The position numbers were made by a program, and so were the translations under genes. A model generated the notes under the pieces. The model made no database searches and was not told the DNA's origin. It saw nothing but the letters and a program-made list of their open reading frames with translations. From the NCBI GenBank assembly GCA_019416065.1, contig DXYB01000009.1, positions 1 to 62,318 on the forward strand: a DNA stretch of 62,318 nt. The letters are read 5' to 3'. Shown here one piece after another: positions 7,715 through 17,400 of the stretch. This stretch comes from Acidaminococcus sp. (GTDB taxonomy: Bacteria; Bacillota; Negativicutes; Acidaminococcales; Acidaminococcaceae). How positions within the stretch are numbered: the first letter of the stretch is position 1; the number at the start of each line of letters is the position of its first letter.

Positions 7715-8176
7715 TTATTCAATATTCCAAATCGTATACTCTGCTGCTGCCATACGGATGGATTCAGTACCATCGAACTTATCATAGCACAACAAGCCGT
7801 CGCTCACATATCCGGGCCAAGCCAATACAACGGTATAAACCTTACCCAGTGCGTCAATCACGGCTTTAGGATCAATGTTGAATACAGGCACGAACAAAGT
7901 CTGTACCCGGTCCAGCATGATCACATCCCCTTTATGCCCGGACAGTCCTTCTACAAATAATTCCGGTGCCTTTGCTTTTCTTTCGCTAGGCAGAAGCCGT
8001 AGAAATTCTTCTGTAATCAGCAGACGGGCATCTATATAGTCCCAGCCCTGGTTTTCTGCTGCTTCCCGGAGTAGTTTGCTTTTTCCACTGCCAGGTTTTC
8101 CCGTAACTACCAGAACTTTCTCCTCTTTAGCTCCTACCGCTTCTACCTGCTTCATAAATTCGTCCAATTGACTCAT
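7715..8176 (-). CDS. small P-loop NTPase, BrxF-like, orphan
   Basis: 153 residues. A Walker A motif GKPGSGKS (26-33) follows a short N-terminal helix, and VIMLD (85-89) looks like Walker B. No transmembrane segment. The size and layout resemble BrxF, a small P-loop ATPase of type 3 BREX phage-defence loci; that assignment is from memory and moderate. None of the BREX partners (PglZ, BrxC-like ATPase, methyltransferase) is nearby. It lies 9 bases upstream of pfkA and 174 bases after sigH, so a housekeeping role is possible. Confidence 0.6.
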   Translation of the reverse strand: MSQLDEFMKQVEAVGAKEEKVLVVTGKPGSGKSKLLREAAENQGWDYIDARLLITEEFLRLLPSERKAKAPELFVEGLSGHKGDVIMLDRVQTLFVPVFNIDPKAVIDALGKVYTVVLAWPGYVSDGLLCYDKFDGTESIRMAAAEYTIWNIE

Positions 8177-8350
8177 CTCTATCGCCCTCCTGCTCCTATC
8201 AGATTGATCGAACCTGTTTGGATATTACTTTATTTCGTGCTCTTGCAGGTAAATTCCTGCAAACTTTCTTTTTTTCTTTCAAAGAGAAAATAGTACCCAA
8301 TGAATTGTTACAAAATAAGCAGTATATTGCAAAACTTTGTCACGCCGTTT

Positions 8351-9046
8351 TTATCCATCTTTGGCGGCCATCAGCAAAAGGCCCTTGTTCAACGTGGGAA
8401 GATCTAGCTCCTGAGAGCGACTGGCCAGAAACTTTTCTAATTTCCGTTTAACCCGTTGCAGTGCATTATCAATGGATTTACTACTGCGACCTAGTGCGTT
8501 AGAAATTTCCAGATATGATTTGCCTTCCAGATAGTTACGCAATACATCCCATTCCAGGGGGCTTAGCATGGCGCTGACATTTTTTTCGATTTCCGTAAAC
8601 GCCTCCTGATCTATCAACAGGTCTTCCGGATTAATACCCCCGCCCCCCAGCATGTCTAACAGCGTACGCTCCTTACCATCCTCAAATACCGGTTTATCCA
8701 AAGACACGTAGCCATTTAAGGGTTTATGCTTTTGCCGGGTAGCGCTTTTGATTGCGGAGATAATCTGCCGGTTGACACACAGTTCGGCAAAAACCTTAAA
8801 GGAGGCCTCCTTGTCAGAACGGTAATCCCGGATAGCCTTAAACAGGCCAATCATTCCCTCCTGGATGATATCTTCCCGCTCTGCTCCAATTAAGAAATAA
8901 CAACTGGCTTTCATCTTTACGAATTTCTTATATTTCTCTAGCAGATACTCCTGAGCCCTGCTGTCATTATTTTTACGGATTTCCTCAATCAATGCCTCAT
9001 CAGGCAAGGTGGCGTATCTGTCATGTTCCGTTTGGGTTGCGGTCAC
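8351..9046 (-). CDS. sigH: RNA polymerase sigma-H factor (SigH/Spo0H family)
   Basis: 231 residues, sigma-70 family. Region 2 contains KYKKFVKMKASCYFLIGAE followed by REDIIQEGMIGLFKAIRDY. Region 4 contains LSPLEWDVLRNYLEGKSYLE and a helix-turn-helix (EISNALGRSSKSIDNALQR). In spore formers SigH controls the stationary-phase and competence switch; its regulon here cannot be read from sequence. GTG 9046 is chosen because AGGAGG is 8 bases upstream. A GTG at 9055 overlaps that ribosome site and is excluded. It follows rlmB by 26 bases, the classical neighbour. Confidence 0.9.
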   Translation of the reverse strand: MTATQTEHDRYATLPDEALIEEIRKNNDSRAQEYLLEKYKKFVKMKASCYFLIGAEREDIIQEGMIGLFKAIRDYRSDKEASFKVFAELCVNRQIISAIKSATRQKHKPLNGYVSLDKPVFEDGKERTLLDMLGGGGINPEDLLIDQEAFTEIEKNVSAMLSPLEWDVLRNYLEGKSYLEISNALGRSSKSIDNALQRVKRKLEKFLASRSQELDLPTLNKGLLLMAAKDG

Positions 9047-9072
9047 AGCCGTCACCTCCTGCCATCATGAAT

Positions 9073-9915
9073 TTATCGATTCTTTTGAAGACGTTGCCGC
9101 ACAATATCATAGAGCAGAATTCCTCCTGCCACAGAGGCGTTCAGACTTTGTACTTGCCCCAGCATGGGAATCCGCACGAGAAAATCACAGTTTTCCTTAA
9201 CCAATCTCCCCAATCCCTTGCCTTCGGCTCCCACCACCAATACCAAGGGGCCGGAAAGATCCGCATCAAAATATAAGTCGTGCCCGTCCATATCGGCTCC
9301 TACAACCCAAAATCCCCGTTTTTTCAATTCCTGAAGCGTACGGGAAATATTGCCGATCTGGATGATAGGTACATGCTCCACGGCGCCAGCAGAAATTTTT
9401 GCCACCACGCTGTTTACCGGACAGCTGCGCCGGGAAGGCAGCAGCACGCCATGTACGCCAGCAGCATTGGCCGTTCGTAAGAGCGCCCCCACATTTTGTG
9501 GATCCTGCAATTCATCCAGCAGCAATAAAAACGGCGTAGCACCGGCTATTTCTACGCGGGAGAGCACACTGTCCAAATTCTGAAAGGCGAACGCCTCCCC
9601 CTCTACGGCGACGCCTTGATGGCGCACGTCTGGGGAAAGATTGTCCAGAATTTCCTTCGTAACATAGGTTACGGGAACATGGCTTTGTTCTGCCAAAGCG
9701 ATAATCTCTGCCAGGCTCTCTCCGTGAGCTGCTTTTTGCACCCATAGCTGTCGCAACCTGCGAGAGCTTCTAAACGCTTCTCGCACTGCATTGCGGCCCA
9801 CAATCCAGTGGTGCTTCTTTTCGTCCGATATAGAGAAGGTGTTGCCTGTGGTAGCAACACCCTTTTCCTTTTTTACGGAGTTATTCCCCTTTGCTGACTT
9901 TTTCTGCGAATTCAT
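9073..9915 (-). CDS. rlmB: 23S rRNA (guanosine-2'-O)-methyltransferase RlmB
   Basis: 280 residues, SPOUT/TrmH family. An extended lysine-rich N-terminus (1-35) precedes the substrate-binding domain (IVGRNAVREAF). The knotted SAM site shows NVGALLRTANAAGVHGVLLP, LVVGAEGKGL and RIPMLGQVQSLNASVA. E. coli RlmB, which methylates G2251, has about 243 residues, the difference being the tail. ATG 9915 lies inside the end of the flavodiiron gene; a TTG six bases earlier is also open. The overlap implies coupling, and sigH follows. Confidence 0.92.
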   Translation of the reverse strand: MNSQKKSAKGNNSVKKEKGVATTGNTFSISDEKKHHWIVGRNAVREAFRSSRRLRQLWVQKAAHGESLAEIIALAEQSHVPVTYVTKEILDNLSPDVRHQGVAVEGEAFAFQNLDSVLSRVEIAGATPFLLLLDELQDPQNVGALLRTANAAGVHGVLLPSRRSCPVNSVVAKISAGAVEHVPIIQIGNISRTLQELKKRGFWVVGADMDGHDLYFDADLSGPLVLVVGAEGKGLGRLVKENCDFLVRIPMLGQVQSLNASVAGGILLYDIVRQRLQKNR

Positions 9916-11062
9916 AGCCAAAATTTTCTGCCGCCTTGATTTCTTCCGGTAAGGGACGCCATTTCACAGTATATCCGGGCAACAGATCCATGCCGGCTTC
10001 CTGGATCATCGCTTCAATTGCTTTTTCGGCACCGCCGTTCCATCCATAGGTGCCAAAAGCCGCAGCTTTTTTCCCCGTAGGTTTTAGGCCTTTCAAATAG
10101 GTCAAAAATCCCCCAATGGTAGGCATCATGCCAGAATTCTGGGTAGGAGATCCAATCAAAACTGCCTTAGCCGTCAAAATATCACTCAGGATATTGGCCT
10201 CCTGGGTAGCATTATACCGATATAGTTTTACGCGCATACCCTGTGCCGTAATGCCTTGCACAATAGCGCGTGCCATAGTCTGTGTGCCGCCCCACATGGT
10301 ATCAAATACCACGATAATCCGGTTCAGCACTTCCCCTTTACCCCAGGAATCATACTTATCCAGGATATCTTTCACATGACTGCGCCAGATGCAGCCATGC
10401 CCGGGAGCAATCATCTTGGGTGCCAGTGCCCGAACCGTATTGACGGTTTTCGGAACCAGCTTCCGATAGGGAAGTAAAATATTGGCAAAGTACCGCTGCG
10501 CTTCAAAATACATATCTTCCACATCGGTTTCATCATCAAACAATTTGCTGCAGCATAAATGTTGCCCAAAGGCGTCACTGGAAAATAAAATTCCCTCTTC
10601 CGGGCAAAAGGTTACCATGGAATCCGGCCAGTGCAGCATAGGGACAGGCTGAAAAGCCAGTGTCCGTTTCCCTAAAGAAAGCGTATCCCCTGCCTTTACT
10701 ACCTTCAAGTTGAACACATCGCCATAATGTTCCTTGATTTCATTAGCGCCCTGTGCCGTAATAAAGAACGTAGCATTGGGGCAAGCCTTGGCCAGTGCCG
10801 GCAAACTCCCTGAATGATCCGGTTCTACGTGATTAACAATAATGTATTCAATTTTTGCGGAATCAACAATATTACGGATATTCCAAAGTTGTTCCTCCGT
10901 AAAAGGAGCCTTCACCCCATCAATCAGCGTGACTTTTTCATCCAGGATCAAGTAGGAATTATACGTAATCCCCCGAGGGGTACTAAAACCGTGAAAAATT
11001 TCCTGCGTCCAGTCCCGAATCCCGACTTCAAATATATCATCCACAACTGTTCTAGGTTTCAT
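9881..11062 (-). CDS. flavodiiron protein (FprA family)
   Basis: 393 residues. A metallo-beta-lactamase-like domain (about 1-245) carries diiron ligands (HVEPDHSG near 80, LHWPDS, SSDAFGQH, PGHG). A flavodoxin domain (about 250-390) starts IIVVFDTMWGGTQTMA. Such proteins reduce O2 to water or NO to N2O and protect anaerobes. No rubredoxin domain is fused, so an external donor is needed. ATG 11062 is 7 bases after AGGAG; an ATG at 11068 is almost on top of it. A good promoter lies just upstream, and the 3' end overlaps rlmB. Confidence 0.93.
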   Translation of the reverse strand: MKPRTVVDDIFEVGIRDWTQEIFHGFSTPRGITYNSYLILDEKVTLIDGVKAPFTEEQLWNIRNIVDSAKIEYIIVNHVEPDHSGSLPALAKACPNATFFITAQGANEIKEHYGDVFNLKVVKAGDTLSLGKRTLAFQPVPMLHWPDSMVTFCPEEGILFSSDAFGQHLCCSKLFDDETDVEDMYFEAQRYFANILLPYRKLVPKTVNTVRALAPKMIAPGHGCIWRSHVKDILDKYDSWGKGEVLNRIIVVFDTMWGGTQTMARAIVQGITAQGMRVKLYRYNATQEANILSDILTAKAVLIGSPTQNSGMMPTIGGFLTYLKGLKPTGKKAAAFGTYGWNGGAEKAIEAMIQEAGMDLLPGYTVKWRPLPEEIKAAENFGYEFAEKVSKGE

Positions 11063-11100
11063 TGCCATACTCCTTTCAGTTACAGTTTAATAGCACCTTT

Positions 11101-11129
11101 ATTATACTATTTTCTCCCATTCTTGACAA
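11101..11129 (-). promoter_or_regulatory. promoter of the flavodiiron-rlmB-sigH unit
   Basis: TTGTCA (11129-11124), 17 bases, TATAAT (11106-11101), with a start near 11094 and a 30-base leader. It lies after the agcS terminator and is the likely source of transcripts reaching rlmB and sigH. Confidence 0.78.
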
Positions 11130-11142
11130 TTATACAGACAAG

Positions 11143-11172
11143 TAAAAAAGGGTACGCTGGGCACCCTTTTTA
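11143..11172 (-). terminator. terminator after the alanine symporter
   Basis: Minus-strand AAAAAGGGT / ACCCTTTTT around an 11-base loop, ending in a run of T. It is placed directly after the agcS stop codon and before the flavodiiron promoter. Confidence 0.8.
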
Positions 11173-11176
11173 CGCA

Positions 11177-12529
11177 CTATTTTTTATTTGCTTGTTCCAT
11201 TCGATATTGTTGATAGCGCTTGGTTTCCGCCACTACCACACCGGATAATCCCAAAAGGGCAATCAAGTTTGGAATGGCCATCAGCCCGTTCACAATATCC
11301 GCTAAAATCCAGATGGCTTCCAGTTTCAAGAAAGCGCCGCAAGCGACCAGAATAATGAATCCAATCCGGTACGGTTTAATGCCCTTGGTTCCTACTAAGT
11401 ATTCAATGCAACGTTCTCCATAATAATTCCATCCCAAAATAGTGGTAAAGGCAAACAGCACCAGCCCCACCATGAGCACATAACCGCCAAAACTTGGATA
11501 AGCCTGCAGGAATGCGGCATTAGTCAATGCCGCACCATTTAAGTCAGTTTTCCAAAGCCCGCTGATAGTAACCACCAGGCCCGTCATGGTACAGATAATA
11601 ATGGTATCAATAAAGGTTCCTGTCATAGAAACCAAACCTTGTTCAGAAGGCCATTTTGTTTTTGCCGCAGCAGCGACAATGGGTGCGCTCCCAAGGCCTG
11701 ACTCATTGGAAAACACCCCACGGGCTACACCACTCCGCATGGCTAACAGGACGCTGGCACCCAAGAACCCACCGATTGCAGCGGTAGGCTGAAAAGCATC
11801 CCGGAAAATTTCTGTAACGGCAGCAGGCACTTTATCCCAAAAAACCACCAGAAAGCCAAAGGTGGACAAAAGGTAAATTACAGCCATCGCCGGTACAATT
11901 CGAGAAGCAGCTTTGGCGATGCTTTGCAGTCCACCCAAAGTAACCGCTGCTACCACAGCCGTCAAAGCTACAGCCGTATAAATAATAGGAATTCCTGCAT
12001 TTAATTGGGTGATTTCCACGATGGAATTAACCTGGGCAAATGTGCCAATGCCAAAATAGGCGCATAACACGCCAAAAATAGAGAACAAAACGGCCAAGGG
12101 CTTATATTGTTTACCCAGTCCATTTTCGATGTAGTACATAGGACCACCAGAAATCTGCCCGTTTGCATCCACGGTGCGATACTTCACCGCCAGACAGCCT
12201 TCGGCATATTTGGTTGCCATTCCGAAAAATGCGGCGATCCACATCCAGAAAATGGCCCCGGGTCCTCCGGCTTTTACGGCGGTTGCTACCCCTACGATAT
12301 TGCCAGTTCCTACCGTAGCAGCAAGCGCCGTACACAGGGCCTTAAAAGAATCTATGTCCCCTTCCCCCTGATTTTCCGCTTTAAAGATCAGCTTTAGCGC
12401 CCGTGGCAGGCGTGCCACCTGCAAAAAGCCCAAGCGCAGGGACAAAAACACCCCCGTCCCCACTAGCAGCACCAATAAGGGTGGTCCCCAGACAAAGCTG
12501 TCAATCTCGTTTAGTAGTGCAATACTCAT
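11177..12529 (-). CDS. alanine:cation (Na+/H+) symporter family protein (AgcS)
   Basis: 450 residues, AgcS family of amino acid carriers with about ten transmembrane helices. Family motifs are ATVGTGNIVGVATAV near 90, GGPMYYIENGLG near 145 and FSNESGLGSAP near 275. It probably imports alanine or glycine driven by Na+, which suits the Na+ rotor inferred for the V-ATPase elsewhere in the window. Its ATG overlaps the stop of the upstream ABC transporter (ATGA), so the two are translationally coupled. Confidence 0.93.
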   Translation of the reverse strand: MSIALLNEIDSFVWGPPLLVLLVGTGVFLSLRLGFLQVARLPRALKLIFKAENQGEGDIDSFKALCTALAATVGTGNIVGVATAVKAGGPGAIFWMWIAAFFGMATKYAEGCLAVKYRTVDANGQISGGPMYYIENGLGKQYKPLAVLFSIFGVLCAYFGIGTFAQVNSIVEITQLNAGIPIIYTAVALTAVVAAVTLGGLQSIAKAASRIVPAMAVIYLLSTFGFLVVFWDKVPAAVTEIFRDAFQPTAAIGGFLGASVLLAMRSGVARGVFSNESGLGSAPIVAAAAKTKWPSEQGLVSMTGTFIDTIIICTMTGLVVTISGLWKTDLNGAALTNAAFLQAYPSFGGYVLMVGLVLFAFTTILGWNYYGERCIEYLVGTKGIKPYRIGFIILVACGAFLKLEAIWILADIVNGLMAIPNLIALLGLSGVVVAETKRYQQYRMEQANKK

Positions 12530-14289
12530 AATACTCCCCTCTCTTTGTCTTCCTCTTTATCACCATTTGCCCTCAAGCTTGCCTGATGGGTCTGTCTATC
12601 TAACAGTAATATTTGTGGATGATATCGTTTTAACGTACTCCGGTGTCCTACACTGACCACCGTCGTTTGCTGCATTTCTTCTGTCAGCAGTTGATACAAT
12701 GCCGCTTCCGTAGATTCATCCAGCGCCGACGTGGATTCATCCATAAACAACCATTCCGGCTGCATCAAGTAGGCCCTGGCAAAAGCCAGACGCTGCTGTT
12801 CCCCAATAGAGAACACATGGGACCAATCTCCCTCTTCATGTAAATATCCTCCCAGATATCCCACTTTGCATTTATCCAAGGCTTCTTGGAGCGTGACGTC
12901 CGTAAATTCTTTTTTACCAGGATACAGGAGCGCATCCCGCAAGGTACCCAGCGGCAAATAGGGTCGCTGGGGAATAAACAAGATACGCTCTTGCGCCGGC
13001 AGGGCAAGACGTCCTTTGGTAAAGGGCCATATGCCCGCCAAGGCACGGAGCAACGTACTTTTACCGCTGCCGCTGCTACCTTTGATTAATACATTTTGTC
13101 CTTTGGTAAATACAAAATCCATAGGCTGCAACAGAACATTTCCGCTAGGCAAATCCACTTCCAAATTTTGCAAATGCACATTCCCATCCTGGCTTTGCTC
13201 GCGCTGCAAGTGACTTTGGGAATGGGTCATGCGCATCGCTGCCATATCTTCTTCAAAACCGGTAAGACGGGTAACAACAGCCTGCCACTCAGCCAAGGAA
13301 GTGTACATATCCACAAAATAAGAAAGAGAATCCTGTACTCGGCCAAAGGCTGTAGCCACCTGCATCAAGCCCCCCAGTGTCAGTTCCCGGTTCAAAAAGC
13401 GGGGAATGGCCACCACAAAGGGAAAGATAATTGCGATCTGAGAATACCCGGAATTAAGCCACACCAATTGTTTTTGTTTTTGCACGATGGCCCAGAAATT
13501 TTTTAACAGCAGGGCAAAGCGTTTTTTGAACACTTGCCCTTCCACCTTTTCTCCGTCATAAAAGGCCACACTCTCCGCATTTTCCCGCATGCGCATCATG
13601 CTGAAACGAAAATCTGCCTCCCGGCGCTGCTGGAGAAAATTAAGGCCGACCAGTTTATGCCCGACCCAATGGGTCAAATAGGTTCCAAGGACGGCATAAG
13701 CCACGGCCACCCACACCATATAGCCGGGGATATAGAAGGAGCGCCCAAAAAGCTGTACGGAAAAAGCGCCGGACAGCTGCCACAGGATTACTACAAAAGA
13801 AACCAGTGTGCACAGCGCTTTAACAATCCCAATGAAAAAACCAAGGGTCTGTGTCACAAATAAATTAACGTCTTCACTAATCCGCTGGTCCGGGTTATCC
13901 ATTTCTTTTCCGAACATTTCCAGTCGGTAGTAAATTTTCCCTGTCAGCCACCGGTCAATGTATTGGTTGGTCAGCCATTTCCGCCAATGAAGCAATAACA
14001 CCTGCTGGAGATAATAGGCATACACTGCCAGTACAATATACGCAAAAGCAAGGCCTGTAAACCGCCAAAGCTGATGAAAAATTTCCTCAGTCTGGTAATT
14101 CTGTAGCGCGGTATAAAAAGCATTGTTCCACTGGTTCAGAAGTACCAACATAAACACAACTGCCAATGTGAGTGCCAGGATAGCCGCTAGCAGCAGATAC
14201 GCTTTTTTCTTTTCCTCACTCTGCCAATAGCTTTTTGTCAGTCGCCACACTTGGCAGAGCAATTTTTTTGTACCATTTGTTCGTAACAC
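12526..14289 (-). CDS. YddA/SbmA-type ABC transporter, fused permease and ATPase
   Basis: 587 residues. The N-terminal half is an ABC transmembrane region 2 domain with about six helices (LLLAAILALTLAVVFMLVLL first). The C-terminal ATPase domain has Walker A GSSGSGKS, a non-standard signature FSIGEQQRLAF in place of LSGGQ, and Walker B WLFMDESTSALD. This layout matches YddA and peroxisomal ABCD half-transporters that work as dimers. The substrate is unknown. The start is GTG 14289 with AAGGAGG upstream. Its coupling to an alanine symporter is unusual. Confidence 0.9.
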   Translation of the reverse strand: MLRTNGTKKLLCQVWRLTKSYWQSEEKKKAYLLLAAILALTLAVVFMLVLLNQWNNAFYTALQNYQTEEIFHQLWRFTGLAFAYIVLAVYAYYLQQVLLLHWRKWLTNQYIDRWLTGKIYYRLEMFGKEMDNPDQRISEDVNLFVTQTLGFFIGIVKALCTLVSFVVILWQLSGAFSVQLFGRSFYIPGYMVWVAVAYAVLGTYLTHWVGHKLVGLNFLQQRREADFRFSMMRMRENAESVAFYDGEKVEGQVFKKRFALLLKNFWAIVQKQKQLVWLNSGYSQIAIIFPFVVAIPRFLNRELTLGGLMQVATAFGRVQDSLSYFVDMYTSLAEWQAVVTRLTGFEEDMAAMRMTHSQSHLQREQSQDGNVHLQNLEVDLPSGNVLLQPMDFVFTKGQNVLIKGSSGSGKSTLLRALAGIWPFTKGRLALPAQERILFIPQRPYLPLGTLRDALLYPGKKEFTDVTLQEALDKCKVGYLGGYLHEEGDWSHVFSIGEQQRLAFARAYLMQPEWLFMDESTSALDESTEAALYQLLTEEMQQTTVVSVGHRSTLKRYHPQILLLDRQTHQASLRANGDKEEDKERGVL

Positions 14290-14324
14290 GTATGATCCTC
14301 CTTACAATATTAGGAGTGAAATCT

Positions 14325-14353
14325 ATTATAACGGTTTCTTTTGGAAATTGCAA
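14325..14353 (-). promoter_or_regulatory. promoter of the YddA-AgcS operon
   Basis: TTGCAA (14353-14348), 17 bases, TATAAT (14330-14325). The start near 14318 leaves a 29-base leader before GTG 14289. Confidence 0.7.
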
Positions 14354-14399
14354 AGAATTTCTGAATAAAATCTTTGAATTTCACAAAATAATTCGGGAT

Positions 14400-14431
14400 A
14401 AAAAAGGAGTGTTGCTTGGCGCAGCACTCCT
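14400..14431 (-). terminator. terminator after the RND pump operon
   Basis: Minus-strand stem AGGAGTG / CACTCCT with an inner TGC/GCA pairing (14431-14405), then TTTTTT. It lies 22 bases past the acrB stop codon. Confidence 0.8.
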
Positions 14432-14453
14432 CTTGTAAAAACGTTCTATACAC

Positions 14454-17400
14454 TTAGTTTGTATCTTTAGGAATCGGATCATCCACATCTCCCAGCGGTG
14501 TTTTGGGATGAAAGACTTTTTCAATGGTCAGGAACAATACTGGCACAAGGAAAATGCTCAGGCAAGTGGATGCCGTCATCCCACCGATAATGGCTGTCCC
14601 GATAGAAGTCCGGCTGCCGGCGCCAGCACCGCTGGCCCACGCCAGAGGGATAGCACCCACAATGGTGGAAATAGCCGTCATCAGGATAGGACGCAGACGA
14701 ACATGTACGGTATCTACCAGTGCAGGAAGTACCGCCCAGCCATCATCCACACGATCCTTCGCATATTCCACAATCAAAATAGCGTTTTTGGCCGACAAGC
14801 CGATGAGCACGATCATTCCGATCTGCATGTAGATATCACTGGTCAGTCCCCGAAGGTACTGAAATCCTACGGCGCCCATCACCGCGCAAGGTACGGAGAA
14901 GATAATGCCCAGTGGCAAGCTCCAGCTCTCATACAGAGCAGACAGGCACAAGTACACAAATACCAGGGATATTCCAAACATAATCACAGCCGAGTTACCC
15001 GCGGATTTTTCATCCCGGCTCTGGTCCACCCATTCATAGGTGTAACCGGTAGGCAATTGGGTATTGAGTACATTTTCCACAGCCGTGATGGCTTGCCCTG
15101 TAGAATAGCCAGTTGCCGGGGATCCTGCAAATTTTGCTCCCCTTGCCGCATTAAACCGGGTAATCGTAGCCGGTGCCTGCATTTCCTGGCTGGTCACTAG
15201 TGCACTTAAGGGAATCAGATTGCCATCGGTACTGGAAACATACATGTTTCCGAAGTTTTTCACATCTCCACGGTATTGCGGCTCTGCCTGAATAACAACT
15301 TTCCAGGTCTGGTTCAGTAGGTTGAAGTCATTGACTTCGCTACCGCCTAAGAAGGTTTGTAACGCCGTAAACACATTGGCGACCGGTACATTCAAGCTTT
15401 CAGCCTTGGCACGGTCCACGGTAAATTGCAGCGCCGGCGTATTATCACTAAACGTGGTATACATATTGCTGACTTCTGGCAACTGATTCAGTTCCATCAT
15501 CACTTTCTGCATATCGCTGGCCATCACGCTAACATCGTGTCCCGTGTTGTCCATGATATAAAGAGAAAGGTTACCGGTATTGCTCATGCCCGGCAGTACA
15601 GCAGCATTAAAAGCCCGCACGGTACCTTCCGGGGTTTTGGCGCCAATGGCGTTTAACTTATCCAAAATGGAATAAACCGACTGATCACTACTGGTACGGT
15701 TTTCCACATCATCCAATTTGACACCCATCAGGGCCCCATTGGATTTCATAGCTTCTGCCAACACGTCAAAACCTACCACCTGGAAAACTCTTGCTACGCC
15801 AGGGATATCTTTGATCTGTTTATACAAATCATTGGTCACCCTGACAGTTCGGTTGGTAGAGGCCGCTTCCGGTAATTGGACGGCCATCAAAGCAAAGTTC
15901 TGGTCCTCATCCGGCACGAACCCGGTAGGAATCAATTTAAAGAAGCCGCCGATCAAAACCAAAATAACCAAAAGTCCGCACAAGCCTACACGGAAATGCC
16001 GTAATAACTTTTTTACAAGTCCTACATAGCTACCTGTTGTCCGTTCCAGCCAGCGGTTAAAGTAACCAAAGACTTTTCCAATAATCCCGCTCGCTGGTTT
16101 CTTCGGTTTAATCACAGCTGCGCACACGGCCGGAGAAAGCGTCATAGCAACCACGGCCGAGATAGATAGCGCCACCACAATACTCAGGGCAAACTGTTTG
16201 TACAGTACGCCCGTTGTCCCGCTAAGGAAGGCCACCGGAAGAAATACGGCCAAAAGCACAAAGGCTGTGGCAACAATAGCTCCGGATACTTCCCGCATAG
16301 CAGTATAAGTCGCCTCTTTGGGGCTCATGCCCAGTTCATCCACGTTGTGTTCCACGGCTTCCACCACAACGATGGCATCATCTACTACCATTCCAATGGC
16401 CAGCACCAGTGCAAACAAGGTCAGCGTGTTGATGGTGAAATCAAAAATGTAGAACGAGGTAAACGTACCCATTAGGGATACTGGTATGGCTAGTGTTGGC
16501 ACCAGTGTTGCCCGCCAGCTTTGCAGGAATACCCAGGTAATCAGGATAACCAGCAACAAAGTTTCAAACAGTGTCACAACAATTTCGCCCATGGAAGAGC
16601 GAATAATATCGGTGTTATCCTGCATGACGGTCAGTTTCATATCCGGTGGGAAGTTCTTTTCCGCTGCGGACAAAACCTCTTTAATCCCTGCCACAGAATC
16701 CAGTGCGTTGGCGTCAGCATTTAAGCTGATGGCATAGTTCATGGCATTCTGCCCGTCCATCTTACTAACCACGGTGTCGGAACGAGCCCCGAATTCTACC
16801 CGGGCCACATCCCCCACTTTTAACAAGTTACCATCTTTATTTTTGATGACAATATTTTTAAATTCGTCAATATCGGTCAAGCGGCCTTTTACGCGTGCAG
16901 AATACTCAAATTCCTGATCTGGGCCATTGGGTCTGGCACCGATAGAGCCTACCGGAGCCTGTACGTTCTGGCTAGTAATGGCACTTTGCACATCGGAAGC
17001 GGTAACTCCCAGTTGTGCCATTTTCATCGGATCAAGCCAAATCCGCAGGGCCAATTCCGGACCATATTCAGAAACAGTAGAAACTCCTTTTACCCGTTTT
17101 AATGCATCCACGAAAGACGTGGTGCCGTAGGTTTTTAGGAACATGGTGTCATACGTACCCTTGGGGGACGTTAACGCCAGATACATAATCGTTTCTGCAG
17201 ACCGTTTGGTGGTTGTTACGCCGTAGGTACTTACATCACTGGGTAAAGAAGCATTGGCCTGCGCCACCCGGTTCTGTACCATAACGGAGTCCATATCCGG
17301 GTCCGTTCCCAGTTCAAACTGTACTTCCAGGTTGTAGTTTCCCTGGTTATCGCTGGTGGATGTCATGTCCACCATGTTATCCACGCCGTTTACTTTTTTT

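Noticed and set aside
8244..8265. GCAGG...CCTGC palindrome followed by T-rich DNA on the plus strand between sigH and the BrxF-like gene
   Set aside because: The T run is on the strand without an upstream gene and the stem has only five pairs; no convincing terminator or operator.
9047..9055. GTG at 9055 as sigH start
   Set aside because: It overlaps the AGGAGGTG that serves GTG 9046.
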